Below are positions 34,909 through 44,365 of a stretch of DNA of 64,000 nt, piece after piece (within the stretch, counting starts at the first letter, position 1; each line of letters starts with the position of its first letter). The DNA is from Bifidobacterium adolescentis ATCC 15703 (GTDB lineage Bacteria > Actinomycetota > Actinomycetes > Actinomycetales > Bifidobacteriaceae): NCBI RefSeq assembly GCF_000010425.1, contig NC_008618.1, positions 1,853,946 to 1,917,945 of the forward strand, given 5' to 3'. The translations under genes and the position numbers were made by a program. Under the pieces are notes generated by a model, which did not search any database, was not told the origin of the DNA, and saw only the letters and a list, made by a program, of their open reading frames with translations.

Positions 34909-35972
34909 CAGACAACGTTCCTTTTACTAAACCTACTATGCCCGATACGACGAAGCAAAAAGGTAAACGTCCACGACTTTTTTATCTAGATCTAGTCCGT
35001 GCAATTGCCGCGATTCTCATCGTTATCACGCATTTCAATAACCCATACATGATCGGGCACCCTGTATTCGCTTACGAACCATTTGGTATCTATATCGGTG
35101 GCTTAGGCGTTTCCCTGTTCCTGATTATTTCCGGCGCCGCCTTGATGTATACATACGGCGAGTCCGAAAAATTAAACTACAGGCATTTTTACTACAAGCG
35201 TTTTATTGGAATCTATCCAATGTTTTGGATTGCTTTCATTATCGCTAATGCCTATCTTTTTTTGCGTAACGGTGGACATGTATTCGCGAACGCTCCAAAA
35301 TGGACGTTAATTTTCTCCGTGCTCGGCATTGACGGGTTGGTGGCCAATACTTCACTTCCAACGTTCTATACACTTGGCGAATGGTTCTTGGGATTCATCC
35401 TCATTTTCTATGTGGTATTTCCATTATTGAGGTACGGAGTAAAAAAACATCCCCTCATCACTGGATCTGTCGCTATTGCATTGTATGCCTTGACGCTTTA
35501 TTTTCATCCAATGCCCCTTGGACTACCATCCGATTTATTGCTTACAATGAGGTTGCCTGAATTACTGTTTGGCATGTATTTCATTCAGTACATCAGAAAA
35601 ATACCAACCTATGCAGCCGCAGCAGCTTTATTATTCCTTGTTGTACAAGAAATTCATCCACTGTTTAGCGGATCCTTTGCCGTGACCATTGTAGGAATTT
35701 GTGCATTTGCAGTTATAGTCTATACTGCAAAATGGCTTGATGTACAACCTATTCGGATACCAGTAAATTCTGTATCAAAATATTCGTATCCTATTTTCTT
35801 AGTCCACCATGTTTTGATTTCACAGGTATTCACAATTATTAACTGTACTGCCTTGTCACGCTTTGACGGTTATCTACTATTTTTTGTAGATTTTATGATA
35901 ATCATGACATTGTCAATTGCTTTATACAGACTCGAAAAAAAGACCATCAGCTACATACAATCAATGTTTTAA
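34905..35972 (+). CDS. Acyltransferase-3 (OafA-like) membrane protein
   Basis: Multi-pass membrane O-acyltransferase expected to acetylate or otherwise acylate the polysaccharide. The 355 residues include LFYLDLVRAIAAILIVITHF with the catalytic His, GVSLFLIISGAALMYTY, and RFIGIYPMFWIAFII with the conserved Arg. About ten hydrophobic helices follow. The start ATG overlaps the rgpF-like stop as ATGA (34905-34908). A strong terminator follows. The acyl group is not known. Confidence 0.9.
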   Translation: MTDNVPFTKPTMPDTTKQKGKRPRLFYLDLVRAIAAILIVITHFNNPYMIGHPVFAYEPFGIYIGGLGVSLFLIISGAALMYTYGESEKLNYRHFYYKRFIGIYPMFWIAFIIANAYLFLRNGGHVFANAPKWTLIFSVLGIDGLVANTSLPTFYTLGEWFLGFILIFYVVFPLLRYGVKKHPLITGSVAIALYALTLYFHPMPLGLPSDLLLTMRLPELLFGMYFIQYIRKIPTYAAAAALLFLVVQEIHPLFSGSFAVTIVGICAFAVIVYTAKWLDVQPIRIPVNSVSKYSYPIFLVHHVLISQVFTIINCTALSRFDGYLLFFVDFMIIMTLSIALYRLEKKTISYIQSMF

Positions 35973-35979
35973 AAGTTAT

Positions 35980-36016
35980 ATAAGTGCCCAGAGGTATCCC
36001 CTCCTCGGGCACTTAT
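35980..36016 (+). terminator. Terminator after rgpF-acyltransferase operon
   Basis: ATAAGTGCCC (35980-35989) and GGGCACTTAT (36007-36016), with an inner GAGG/CCTC pairing and TTT after the stem. Confidence 0.88.
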
Positions 36017-36082
36017 TTTAAGCATCTTTCTCATGTAAACTGAACATTTGTAACTTTCAAGGCCACTGCCCCCCCCTGGTCA

Positions 36083-36195
36083 GGATTCGAGCATGGATTG
36101 TCCATGCCGCTGCCTCATGTTGAATTCGCCGGCGTCAATCCATATCGTGTTGTGCACGGTGCGGCTAAGGATGGCGCCACCGCCTAAATGGCAGC
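36083..36195 (-). pseudogene. Remnant resembling an IS21-type IstB helper ATPase
   Basis: On the minus strand one frame reads GGGAILSRTVHNTIWIDAG, then EFNMRQRHGQSMLES and a stop. This resembles the C-terminal end of IstB-like transposition ATPases (AILxRxVHNxxWI followed by a short NMR segment). No P-loop part, istA gene or terminal repeats are found nearby. The sequence is GC-richer than its neighbours. It is a short trace of a past insertion, with moderate to low certainty. Confidence 0.45.
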
Positions 36196-36326
36196 ACATC
36201 ATTCCTCGACGGCCAGATGGGTTGGGAGCATGGTACCGACCGCCTTGTCATCCGATTTCGTTTCCATATCAAGCTGAGGTTGATTATCAAAGCGAAGTAT
36301 CGCCTTGGCTTGATACGTAATAATCG
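36196..36326. other. Non-coding stretch next to the IS-like remnant
   Basis: No supported gene. Composition matches the remnant rather than the AT-rich flanks, so it may be part of the same lost element. Confidence 0.4.
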
Positions 36327-37826
36327 TCAAGAAGTGCGATTGGCCTCCTTTGGTAATAACGCTGGCCTCGAAACGAGCAAATATTCATGTAAGCCAATCT
36401 TATATTGACGATATATCCATATTGCTAGCAAAGGGAGTACATAGTACATCTGTAAGGAATACCGAAAAGCAGCAACTGGTGAAAAAGCAAGCAAGGAAAT
36501 CAAGATACAAAGCAACGGCAAAGACATGATTACAAATTTACGCAAACATCTCATACGATATGCGATTATGCATCCTACAACAAATAGCCATAATGGTAAA
36601 GCTCTGTCAAAGAAGATCAGATTAAATGAATCTGAGATTACAGGGATTCCCATACTTTCAATTTTGTTATAAAGTTTCGAAGGCACCGAACGCATATACG
36701 TATAATGCCCCTTAAATTGATTAAGGTACTCGTCACTACATTTATTCCCCATCTTTTGGCATGTAGAACGCGTATAAATATCGTGATCCATGAAGTCAGT
36801 ATCAATAAATTGGGTGGAAGGCGTACTAGTTATCTGCCAATACGGCTTCATAAGATCCAAATAGGCCGATACATATTCTCCAAAATTATTAATTCCTGTT
36901 TCAGCCCAAAATTTAATAAAATCTGAAGATAATTCAACCTGTTTTTTCCCTGGAGCATAATTGAATTTCACAGGATCTGCATCAAATGGCAGATACGACT
37001 CCACCCATACCTCTTTATCATGAATAGACTGAAAATATTTATCAGCCTCTTTGGAAATTTTACCTCCATCATGATATACGCGAGCAACCTGTTGAACCGG
37101 CACAGACATCAGCTCTTGAGATGGCGAAGGCTCTGCCTTAAGAACATGCGAAAAAAGAAAAGAGGACATCCCAGTCAGGACAAGAAGACATGCTGCAATA
37201 GCACCAATACGCTTACGCTGTTTTTTATAAATACAAAAAAGAACCGTAATAACTACGATTGCAATTAATACTGCATTCTTACGCAACTCATATTCGCAAT
37301 ATAATAACAGTCCAAAGCCAAGACAGAAAGAAAAACGCTCAAACGATTTACCGACGGTCGTCATAACCTCAACAATCTGCACCGTCAAAGGTAATAAGAG
37401 AATCGCAAAAACAACATCAGAACTATATAACAGATTATATAAAACATACGTCGGGCATAAGGCAAAACAAAGCAGGGCAATTCGGTAGCCTTTTCTTCCA
37501 TAAAAACCAAGTTCTTTCATCTTGCATAAGGAATACATCACTGCAACAGTGAAAATACCAATTTGGACTAAACCATATACCCCAAAAGACCTTGTCATAT
37601 ATATGAAAGGAAACGCTAAGTACCCCCATAATAACGAGTGCCACTCTGAAGGACTTCCCGAAGCAATATCTGCAATCGTATTTTGATGATCAGCTTGAAT
37701 ATATCCTGGATAAGTCATACCCCAAACAATAAGAGAGGGAAGAGCTAGGACAAGCATATCCATGCTAAGCCGTAACCATCTTTTTTTAATATCCGAATGC
37801 GTCAAGCCAACTTCTACAGCGCCCAC
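36327..37826 (-). CDS. Multi-pass membrane protein, DUF6020/GT-C-like
   Basis: A 499-residue membrane protein with about ten hydrophobic helices and an extracytoplasmic loop (about residues 235-400). The N-terminal block WGMTYPGYIQADHQNTI followed by SGSPSEWHSLLWGYL resembles the first loop of GT-C-type enzymes with an Asp (QADHQN) that often is catalytic, as in DUF6020 proteins. That suggests a lipid-linked-sugar glycosyltransferase acting outside. GTG at 37826 with AGGGGG upstream is the start. It lies 10 nt downstream of a polyprenyl-phosphate-type GT2, a usual donor-making partner of GT-C enzymes. Confidence 0.7.
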   Translation of the reverse strand: MGAVEVGLTHSDIKKRWLRLSMDMLVLALPSLIVWGMTYPGYIQADHQNTIADIASGSPSEWHSLLWGYLAFPFIYMTRSFGVYGLVQIGIFTVAVMYSLCKMKELGFYGRKGYRIALLCFALCPTYVLYNLLYSSDVVFAILLLPLTVQIVEVMTTVGKSFERFSFCLGFGLLLYCEYELRKNAVLIAIVVITVLFCIYKKQRKRIGAIAACLLVLTGMSSFLFSHVLKAEPSPSQELMSVPVQQVARVYHDGGKISKEADKYFQSIHDKEVWVESYLPFDADPVKFNYAPGKKQVELSSDFIKFWAETGINNFGEYVSAYLDLMKPYWQITSTPSTQFIDTDFMDHDIYTRSTCQKMGNKCSDEYLNQFKGHYTYMRSVPSKLYNKIESMGIPVISDSFNLIFFDRALPLWLFVVGCIIAYRMRCLRKFVIMSLPLLCILISLLAFSPVAAFRYSLQMYYVLPLLAIWIYRQYKIGLHEYLLVSRPALLPKEANRTS

Positions 37827-37836
37827 GAAAAGCCCC

Positions 37837-38790
37837 CTACCTTTTTTGCATTCGATAATCTCGCGTTACATAATTCGTATCCATAATGAAACGTCTACGA
37901 CTATTTTTAGCAAGCGTATCCTGAATGAAACCCAACACAATGCATAGCAGACCAATGACAATAAGCATGACCGCCCCGATTAGAGTCGGAAAACGTTGAA
38001 CCTGCCCAGTACGGAAGAAATCAAATACCACCGAACCGGTAAGTACGAATCCAATTATTCCAACTAGTAAACCTAATCCACCAAAAAAAGGCAACGGTTT
38101 ATATTCCCTAATCAACCTGAATATAGTGGAAAGGACTTTAAAACCGTCACCAAACGTATTCAGCTTACTAACTGACCCATCTGGACGATCCCGGTATTGC
38201 ACAGGTAATTCATATAACCGAATATTATTATCAAGGCTATGAATCGTCATCTCGGTTTCGACCTCAAAGCCCTTAGATAAAACAGGATAGGTCTTTACAA
38301 AAGAGTATGAAAAAGCCCTATAGCCAGTCATAACGTCAGTAACGTTAGCGGAAAACAGTGAATTAATCACTCCGCGTACTGTTCGATTTCCAAAATTATG
38401 GAATGGCCTTTTATTTTCTTGAAAATATGTTGAGCTTAATCGATCCCCAATAACCATATCGTAGCCTTCAAGGACCTTCTCCACCATGTGTGAAGCAGCT
38501 TCTGCCGGATATGTATCATCCCCGTCTGTCATGACATATACATCTGCATCAATGTCCTCAAACATTGCACGGATGACATTGCCTTTGCCTTGCCTAGGTT
38601 CTCTACGAACTTGTGCGCCAGCTTGACATGCTATCTCAGCGGTCCTATCCGTCGAGTTATTGTCATATACGTAAATATCGGCTTTCGGCAGTGCTTTCCG
38701 AAAATCACGAACGACTTTTCCGATAGTAACTTCTTCGTTGTAGCACGGAATCAACACTGCAATCGAAGGTTCTTCATTTTGAATAAGCAT
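37837..38790 (-). CDS. Polyprenyl-phosphate-type family 2 glycosyltransferase
   Basis: A 317-residue GT2 similar to dolichol/undecaprenyl-phosphate sugar transferases. SIAVLIPCYNEEVTIGKVV and VYDNNSTDRTAEIA begin the GT-A domain, VYVMTDGDDTYPAE holds the DxD motif, and GKGNVIRAMFEDID matches this subfamily. Two C-terminal transmembrane helices (FGGLGLLVGIIGFVLTGSVVF and GAVMLIVIGLLCIVLGF) anchor it. It probably makes a lipid-phosphate sugar on the inner leaflet for the DUF6020-like enzyme encoded next. ATG at 38790. Confidence 0.9.
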   Translation of the reverse strand: MLIQNEEPSIAVLIPCYNEEVTIGKVVRDFRKALPKADIYVYDNNSTDRTAEIACQAGAQVRREPRQGKGNVIRAMFEDIDADVYVMTDGDDTYPAEAASHMVEKVLEGYDMVIGDRLSSTYFQENKRPFHNFGNRTVRGVINSLFSANVTDVMTGYRAFSYSFVKTYPVLSKGFEVETEMTIHSLDNNIRLYELPVQYRDRPDGSVSKLNTFGDGFKVLSTIFRLIREYKPLPFFGGLGLLVGIIGFVLTGSVVFDFFRTGQVQRFPTLIGAVMLIVIGLLCIVLGFIQDTLAKNSRRRFIMDTNYVTRDYRMQKR

Positions 38791-38818
38791 TTTGGGAATT
38801 GCCCTGTTCCATTCACCT

Positions 38819-39652
38819 TCAGTTTTTCATTATTTTATTAATTTTAGAAGCATCGCCCCACACGCCCGGCGAATCGTATGGACGATCAGGGAACGCGCCA
38901 TAGTCGAGCTTAATATTGAGATCATTCTCCTTGATATAGCGCTCGACGCGTTCAGCCAATGTCATCGGTTCACCAGTGCAGCAATTAATGACGCCATCAA
39001 CCGCATCCTGCGAAACAACTGCACTAATCTGACGCGCAAGCTCATCTACATCGATGAAATCATACTTATTTTTACCTGTAGTGAATGGGAAAGTCGCTTT
39101 GCCATCATTCGCTGCCTGTAGCAGCTTTGAGAAAATAGAGTTACCGTGAGCATCGTCGCCAACAATGTAATAAGCACGAATCCATTGCGCAGTTGCATCA
39201 TATTCCTTGGCAAGCATTAAAGTCGCCTCACGCAACGCATTCTTAGCGATTCCATACATAGAAGCAGGATGGCACGGAGTGTTTTCATCAATCGCGCCTT
39301 CCCAATAACCAACTTCATGCATGGTTCCCATAACAGCGATTTGCTTGAGCCCAGAGTCAAGCATGTGCTTCAGGAAGCGATAATGATTGGACAAATCACC
39401 CATATGGTTATCCGAATTATGCTTAAAGCCATCACGCCAAGCCATGTGCAGGCATACATCAGGAGCCCCTAGCTCCTCAAATAAATTATCATTTGGCTCA
39501 AAAATATTTGCTTGTACTTTTGTGGCGCGTTCATCGACACCATCAAGCCGTAAATCCGAAGCAATGACGTCCTGTCCAGCATCAAGCAATGCGCTCACGA
39601 CATGACGTCCAATATATCCGCCAGCACCAGTTACCAAAATTTTCTTAGCCAT
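38819..39652 (-). CDS. NAD-dependent epimerase/dehydratase
   Basis: SDR-family sugar-nucleotide enzyme of about 277 residues: KKILVTGAGGYIGRHVVSAL (GxxGxxG), DVCLHMAWRDG, and SMYGIAKNALR with the catalytic Tyr and Lys. It is shorter than typical 4-epimerases and resembles NAD(P)-dependent 4-ketoreductases. Substrate is unknown. The ATG at 39652 precedes the motif directly; the frame is open to 39691 but without better ribosome site. It lies 28 nt upstream of the GT2 on the same strand, and divergently from rmlB copy 2. Confidence 0.88.
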   Translation of the reverse strand: MAKKILVTGAGGYIGRHVVSALLDAGQDVIASDLRLDGVDERATKVQANIFEPNDNLFEELGAPDVCLHMAWRDGFKHNSDNHMGDLSNHYRFLKHMLDSGLKQIAVMGTMHEVGYWEGAIDENTPCHPASMYGIAKNALREATLMLAKEYDATAQWIRAYYIVGDDAHGNSIFSKLLQAANDGKATFPFTTGKNKYDFIDVDELARQISAVVSQDAVDGVINCCTGEPMTLAERVERYIKENDLNIKLDYGAFPDRPYDSPGVWGDASKINKIMKN

Positions 39653-39728
39653 ATTTACAAAGTCTACCAGCAGGCTCCCCGCAGGAAACAAGCGATTGAA
39701 TGTCTAGCCCAATTTTCACGTTTTTTAG

Positions 39729-40787
<1,059 letters not shown>

Positions 40788-40800
40788 GGGGATGGATTTC

Positions 40801-42222
40801 ATGGATTTCGAAAAGGACCTGAGGGCCGTGGAGACGAACATTCCCGGACTGGTCGTGTTCGACCTGCCGGTGCATGGCGACAACCGCGGCTGGTTCAAGG
40901 AGAACTGGCAGCGCGCGAAGCAGACAAAACTGGGCCTGCCCGATTTCGGGCCGGTGCAGAACAACATCAGCTACAACGCGAAGAAGGGCGTGACGCGTGG
41001 CATCCACGCGGAGCCGTGGGACAAATACATCAGCATCGCGGCCGGCAGCGTGTTCGGCGCGTGGGTGGACCTGCGTCCGGGCGAGAGCTTCGGCCAGGTG
41101 TACACGACGGTTTTGGATCCGTCGAAGGCGATTTACGTGCCGCGTGGCGTGGGCAACAGCTTCCAAGCGTTGGAGGACGGTACCGTGTACACGTACCTCG
41201 TGAACGCGCACTGGAGCCTGGAGCAGAAGAAGACGTACACGTTCGTGAACCTCGCCGACCCGGACCTGCATATCGACTGGCCGATCCCGCTGGAGGACTC
41301 CGAACGATCCGAGGCGGACCTGCACCATCCCATGCTGAAGGATGCGAAGCCGATGGCCCCAAAAAAGACTTTGGTGCTTGGCAGCAAAGGCAAATTGGGA
41401 CGTGCAATTCGTGAATACGCTGAAAGCCATTCATTGGAGAATTTCGAATATCACGATGCCGATACCTTTGATATCTCGGACACCGCCTCTTATGAGAATA
41501 TCGATTGGGATTTATATGGCACCATTATCAATGCGGCAGCCTATACTTCCGTCGATGGGGCAGAAACGCCTGAAGGTCGCAAAGCTGCTTGGACTATAAA
41601 CGTTCGCGGTGTTAGGAACCTTGCGAAGATTGCCACAGAACACAGAATCACTTTGGTGCATATTTCCAGTGACTATGTATTTGATGGCACTCTCCAATTC
41701 CACAAGGAAGATGAGAATTTCGCGCCACTAAGCGTTTATGGCCAAACTAAAGCCGCTGGCGATGCATTAGTAGAGAACGTTCCCCAGCATTATCTGATTC
41801 GTTCTAGCTGGATTATTGGAGAAGGTCGTAATTTCGTAACCCGAATGCTGGATCTTGCTCAATCTGGAGCTACGGCAGAAGCTCCGAACGATCAGTTCGG
41901 TCGACTGACTTTTACGGATGACATGGCTGGAGCAATTTTCCATCTTCTGAATAGCAACGCCCCTTACGGCACCTATAACATGACAGGCTCGGGACGTGTC
42001 GTGAGCTGGTTTGATCTTGCTCAAATTATTTTTGCTGCAGCAAATGCCGACAATTCAAAGATTATTGCAAATTCCGTCGAAGAATATGCCAAGGAGAATA
42101 ACGCAGCTTTGCGTCCGCATAATTGTTCGCTTGATTTGAGCAAAATCGAAGATGCCGGTTATCAGCCCGCCGACTGGGAGACATCTCTTCATGACTATCT
42201 TGCAAAGGAACTCAACAAATGA
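40801..42222 (+). CDS. rmlCD: Bifunctional dTDP-4-keto-rhamnose 3,5-epimerase / reductase (RmlC-RmlD fusion)
   Basis: One 473-residue protein for the last two steps of dTDP-L-rhamnose synthesis. Residues about 1-185 are Rml[31 protein letters not shown] with the catalytic His, [13 protein letters not shown]. Residues about 195-473 are Rml[14 protein letters not shown] (NAD site), [32 protein letters not shown] (Tyr/Lys), PHNCSLD. Start ATG 40801 has GAGGGG at 9 nt; ATG 40792 is too close. The RmlC half is GC-rich and the RmlD half AT-rich, with a change near 41350 at the domain junction. It is followed by rmlA with an ATGA overlap. Confidence 0.95.
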   Translation: MDFEKDLRAVETNIPGLVVFDLPVHGDNRGWFKENWQRAKQTKLGLPDFGPVQNNISYNAKKGVTRGIHAEPWDKYISIAAGSVFGAWVDLRPGESFGQVYTTVLDPSKAIYVPRGVGNSFQALEDGTVYTYLVNAHWSLEQKKTYTFVNLADPDLHIDWPIPLEDSERSEADLHHPMLKDAKPMAPKKTLVLGSKGKLGRAIREYAESHSLENFEYHDADTFDISDTASYENIDWDLYGTIINAAAYTSVDGAETPEGRKAAWTINVRGVRNLAKIATEHRITLVHISSDYVFDGTLQFHKEDENFAPLSVYGQTKAAGDALVENVPQHYLIRSSWIIGEGRNFVTRMLDLAQSGATAEAPNDQFGRLTFTDDMAGAIFHLLNSNAPYGTYNMTGSGRVVSWFDLAQIIFAAANADNSKIIANSVEEYAKENNAALRPHNCSLDLSKIEDAGYQPADWETSLHDYLAKELNK

Positions 42223-43121
42223 AAGGCATCATTTTAGCAGGAGGATCTGGTACACGTCTGTATCCTCTGACTACGGTTACTTCTAAGCAGCTGTTGCCGG
42301 TCTATGATAAACCGATGATTTATTATCCGTTGAGCGTGCTGATGATGGCCGGTATCCGAGATATCCTCATCATTAGTACGCCACAGGATTTGCCCAACTT
42401 TGAACGTCTTCTTGGTGACGGCAGCCAATATGGCGTGAATTTCAGCTATAAGGTACAGCCGTCACCTGATGGTCTTGCTCAAGCCTTTATTATCGGTGAA
42501 GAGTTTATCAATAACGAACCGTGTGCGCTCGTTCTTGGGGATAATATCTTCTATGGCAATGGATTAGGCAAGACCTTACGCCGTGCAGCATCAGTTGAAC
42601 ACGGAGCCACTGTATTCGGTTATTACGTTGACGATCCGGAACGTTATGGTGTCGTTGAATTTGATGACAATCACAGGGCCGTCTCAATCGTAGAAAAACC
42701 GAAGCATCCAGCTTCCAACTATGCTGTCACTGGTCTTTATTTTTACGACGCTCGTGTCACCGAGTTTGCTAAACAAGTCAAACCAAGTGCGCGTGGCGAA
42801 TTGGAGATTACAGACCTAAATAAAATGTATCTCGAAGACGGCAGTCTGCGTGTTCAGACATTGGGTCGTGGTTATGCTTGGCTTGATACAGGTACTATGG
42901 ATTCTTTATATGAAGCTGGAGAATTCGTGCGTACAGTGCAGCGCGCACAAGGTTTGCCGATTGCCGTCGCCGAAGAAATTGCATTCGAAAACGGATGGAT
43001 TACAACAGATCAACTTATGGATGCAGCCATTAAATATGGTAAATCTCCGTATGGCAAACACCTCAAAGATGTTGCGGATCATAAGATTATTTCGCAACCT
43101 GATGATGATCCATTGAAATAA
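42219..43121 (+). CDS. rmlA: Glucose-1-phosphate thymidylyltransferase
   Basis: Makes dTDP-glucose from dTTP and glucose-1-phosphate, the first step to dTDP-L-rhamnose. The 300-residue protein begins [18 protein letters not shown] (nucleotide loop), then [36 protein letters not shown] and GYAWLDTGT, all RmlA signatures. Length is normal. The ATG overlaps the rmlCD stop (ATGA). Codon use is AT-rich like the RmlD half. A strong terminator ends the rmlB-rmlCD-rmlA operon. Confidence 0.97.
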   Translation: MKGIILAGGSGTRLYPLTTVTSKQLLPVYDKPMIYYPLSVLMMAGIRDILIISTPQDLPNFERLLGDGSQYGVNFSYKVQPSPDGLAQAFIIGEEFINNEPCALVLGDNIFYGNGLGKTLRRAASVEHGATVFGYYVDDPERYGVVEFDDNHRAVSIVEKPKHPASNYAVTGLYFYDARVTEFAKQVKPSARGELEITDLNKMYLEDGSLRVQTLGRGYAWLDTGTMDSLYEAGEFVRTVQRAQGLPIAVAEEIAFENGWITTDQLMDAAIKYGKSPYGKHLKDVADHKIISQPDDDPLK

Positions 43122-43133
43122 TAAAATGCATGT

Positions 43134-43171
43134 ATGAGTGGGGTCCAATTGGAAAATTGGACCCCACTCAT
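43134..43171. terminator. Strong bidirectional terminator after rmlA
   Basis: A 17-bp perfect inverted repeat: ATGAGTGGGGTCCAATT (43134-43150) and its complement (43155-43171), loop 4 nt, followed by ATTTTA. It serves rmlA and the convergent acyltransferase gene. Confidence 0.93.
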
Positions 43172-43208
43172 ATTTTAAAAAATTACAGAGATATCGGCTT
43201 TTTTACCT

Positions 43209-44324
43209 TTACTTTTGTCTCTTGTTCTCACTGGCAACCATGCTCCAGAGTTTATCGAACCAAGCACCACGATGCCGATTAATCGTCATATCAAAAAGCA
43301 GCCCCCTTAATAAATCAAGGGCGCTTGCAACCACACATACAATAATAATACAAAGAATAGCTTGTGCTATTGCATATTTTGAATCATAAAAATCAGATAA
43401 TACAATCCATTTAGACCACAGTTGTTCACGAATAAAAGGCTGCTCAGTAGCAAGATATACACCAAAAGAAGAAGTAGCAATCATATTGATTACGCTACTA
43501 TGGAATGTCGCTCTCCGAAGTAATTCAAACAGACCAAAACTAATCATCAAAATCGGAATAGACCATTCTTTTTCAACTGGCCAAAGAAAATCCATAAGGA
43601 GACTTGAATTATCGGGGATTAACATTGGAAGAGCTATATTCCATATCAAAATAACCAATGTTCCTAAAACAACCAAAATTGCAGCATAATTAGCCTTAAT
43701 TTCTTTCATATACCATTTGTAATATGAAATAAGCACAAAGACGTATTCAAATCCCACTACGCTAAGGCCATTATCTAAGTTAGAACCTGGAATTAGAGCC
43801 AGCGCTCCCCATAAGACAAATAACACCACACAGCATTTTTTATGATTCTCTTTTCCTAAATATCTAAGGCATGGAAGAACAAATGGAAGCAAAACCAAAA
43901 AAATAGCATAACTACTTACATACCACCATTCATTTCGAGTTAGTGGAAAGAACATATTCAACCAACTGAACCACCAGTCATTCACAGTTCTAGGCTCAGA
44001 GGAAGGAAGGGCCAATTGACAGCACATACCTACGATATTCCAGAAGAATAGTTCTCTCCAAAGAAGCCAAATTTTACGGATAGCACCTTGTAAAGTCACT
44101 CCTTTATCCGCAAGAAACCAAACTGAAATAAACAAAAAAAGAGCGATACCGATTTTTCCCGGAGCAAGATACAGCATCTGGAAAAATAGTCTTTTTACGC
44201 AAAAGGGCTCATTAAATAAATCAAACGTAGAATGACAAAGCAAATGATGCGAGACAATAAGAACCACTGCAACGATTCTCAATAACTCAATTCCAGATTC
44301 TCTTGATTTACCTCGTTTACTCAT
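43209..44324 (-). CDS. Acyltransferase-3 family membrane protein
   Basis: About 371 residues, ten or so transmembrane helices. ESGIELLRIVAVVLIVSHHLL contains the paired His typical of wall-glycan O-acetyltransferases, and WWYVSSYAIFLVLLPFV and FGVYLATEQPFIREQLW match the family. The start ATG 44324 is preferred (GAGAGAAG upstream) over 44351. It lies at the right border of the AT-rich polysaccharide locus, downstream of the GH25 gene on the same strand with a 41-nt gap. It probably acylates the same glycan. Confidence 0.87.
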   Translation of the reverse strand: MSKRGKSRESGIELLRIVAVVLIVSHHLLCHSTFDLFNEPFCVKRLFFQMLYLAPGKIGIALFLFISVWFLADKGVTLQGAIRKIWLLWRELFFWNIVGMCCQLALPSSEPRTVNDWWFSWLNMFFPLTRNEWWYVSSYAIFLVLLPFVLPCLRYLGKENHKKCCVVLFVLWGALALIPGSNLDNGLSVVGFEYVFVLISYYKWYMKEIKANYAAILVVLGTLVILIWNIALPMLIPDNSSLLMDFLWPVEKEWSIPILMISFGLFELLRRATFHSSVINMIATSSFGVYLATEQPFIREQLWSKWIVLSDFYDSKYAIAQAILCIIIVCVVASALDLLRGLLFDMTINRHRGAWFDKLWSMVASENKRQK

Positions 44325-44365
44325 TTCTTCTCTCTTAAAACCCATCCCCATTCATCTAGGACGTC

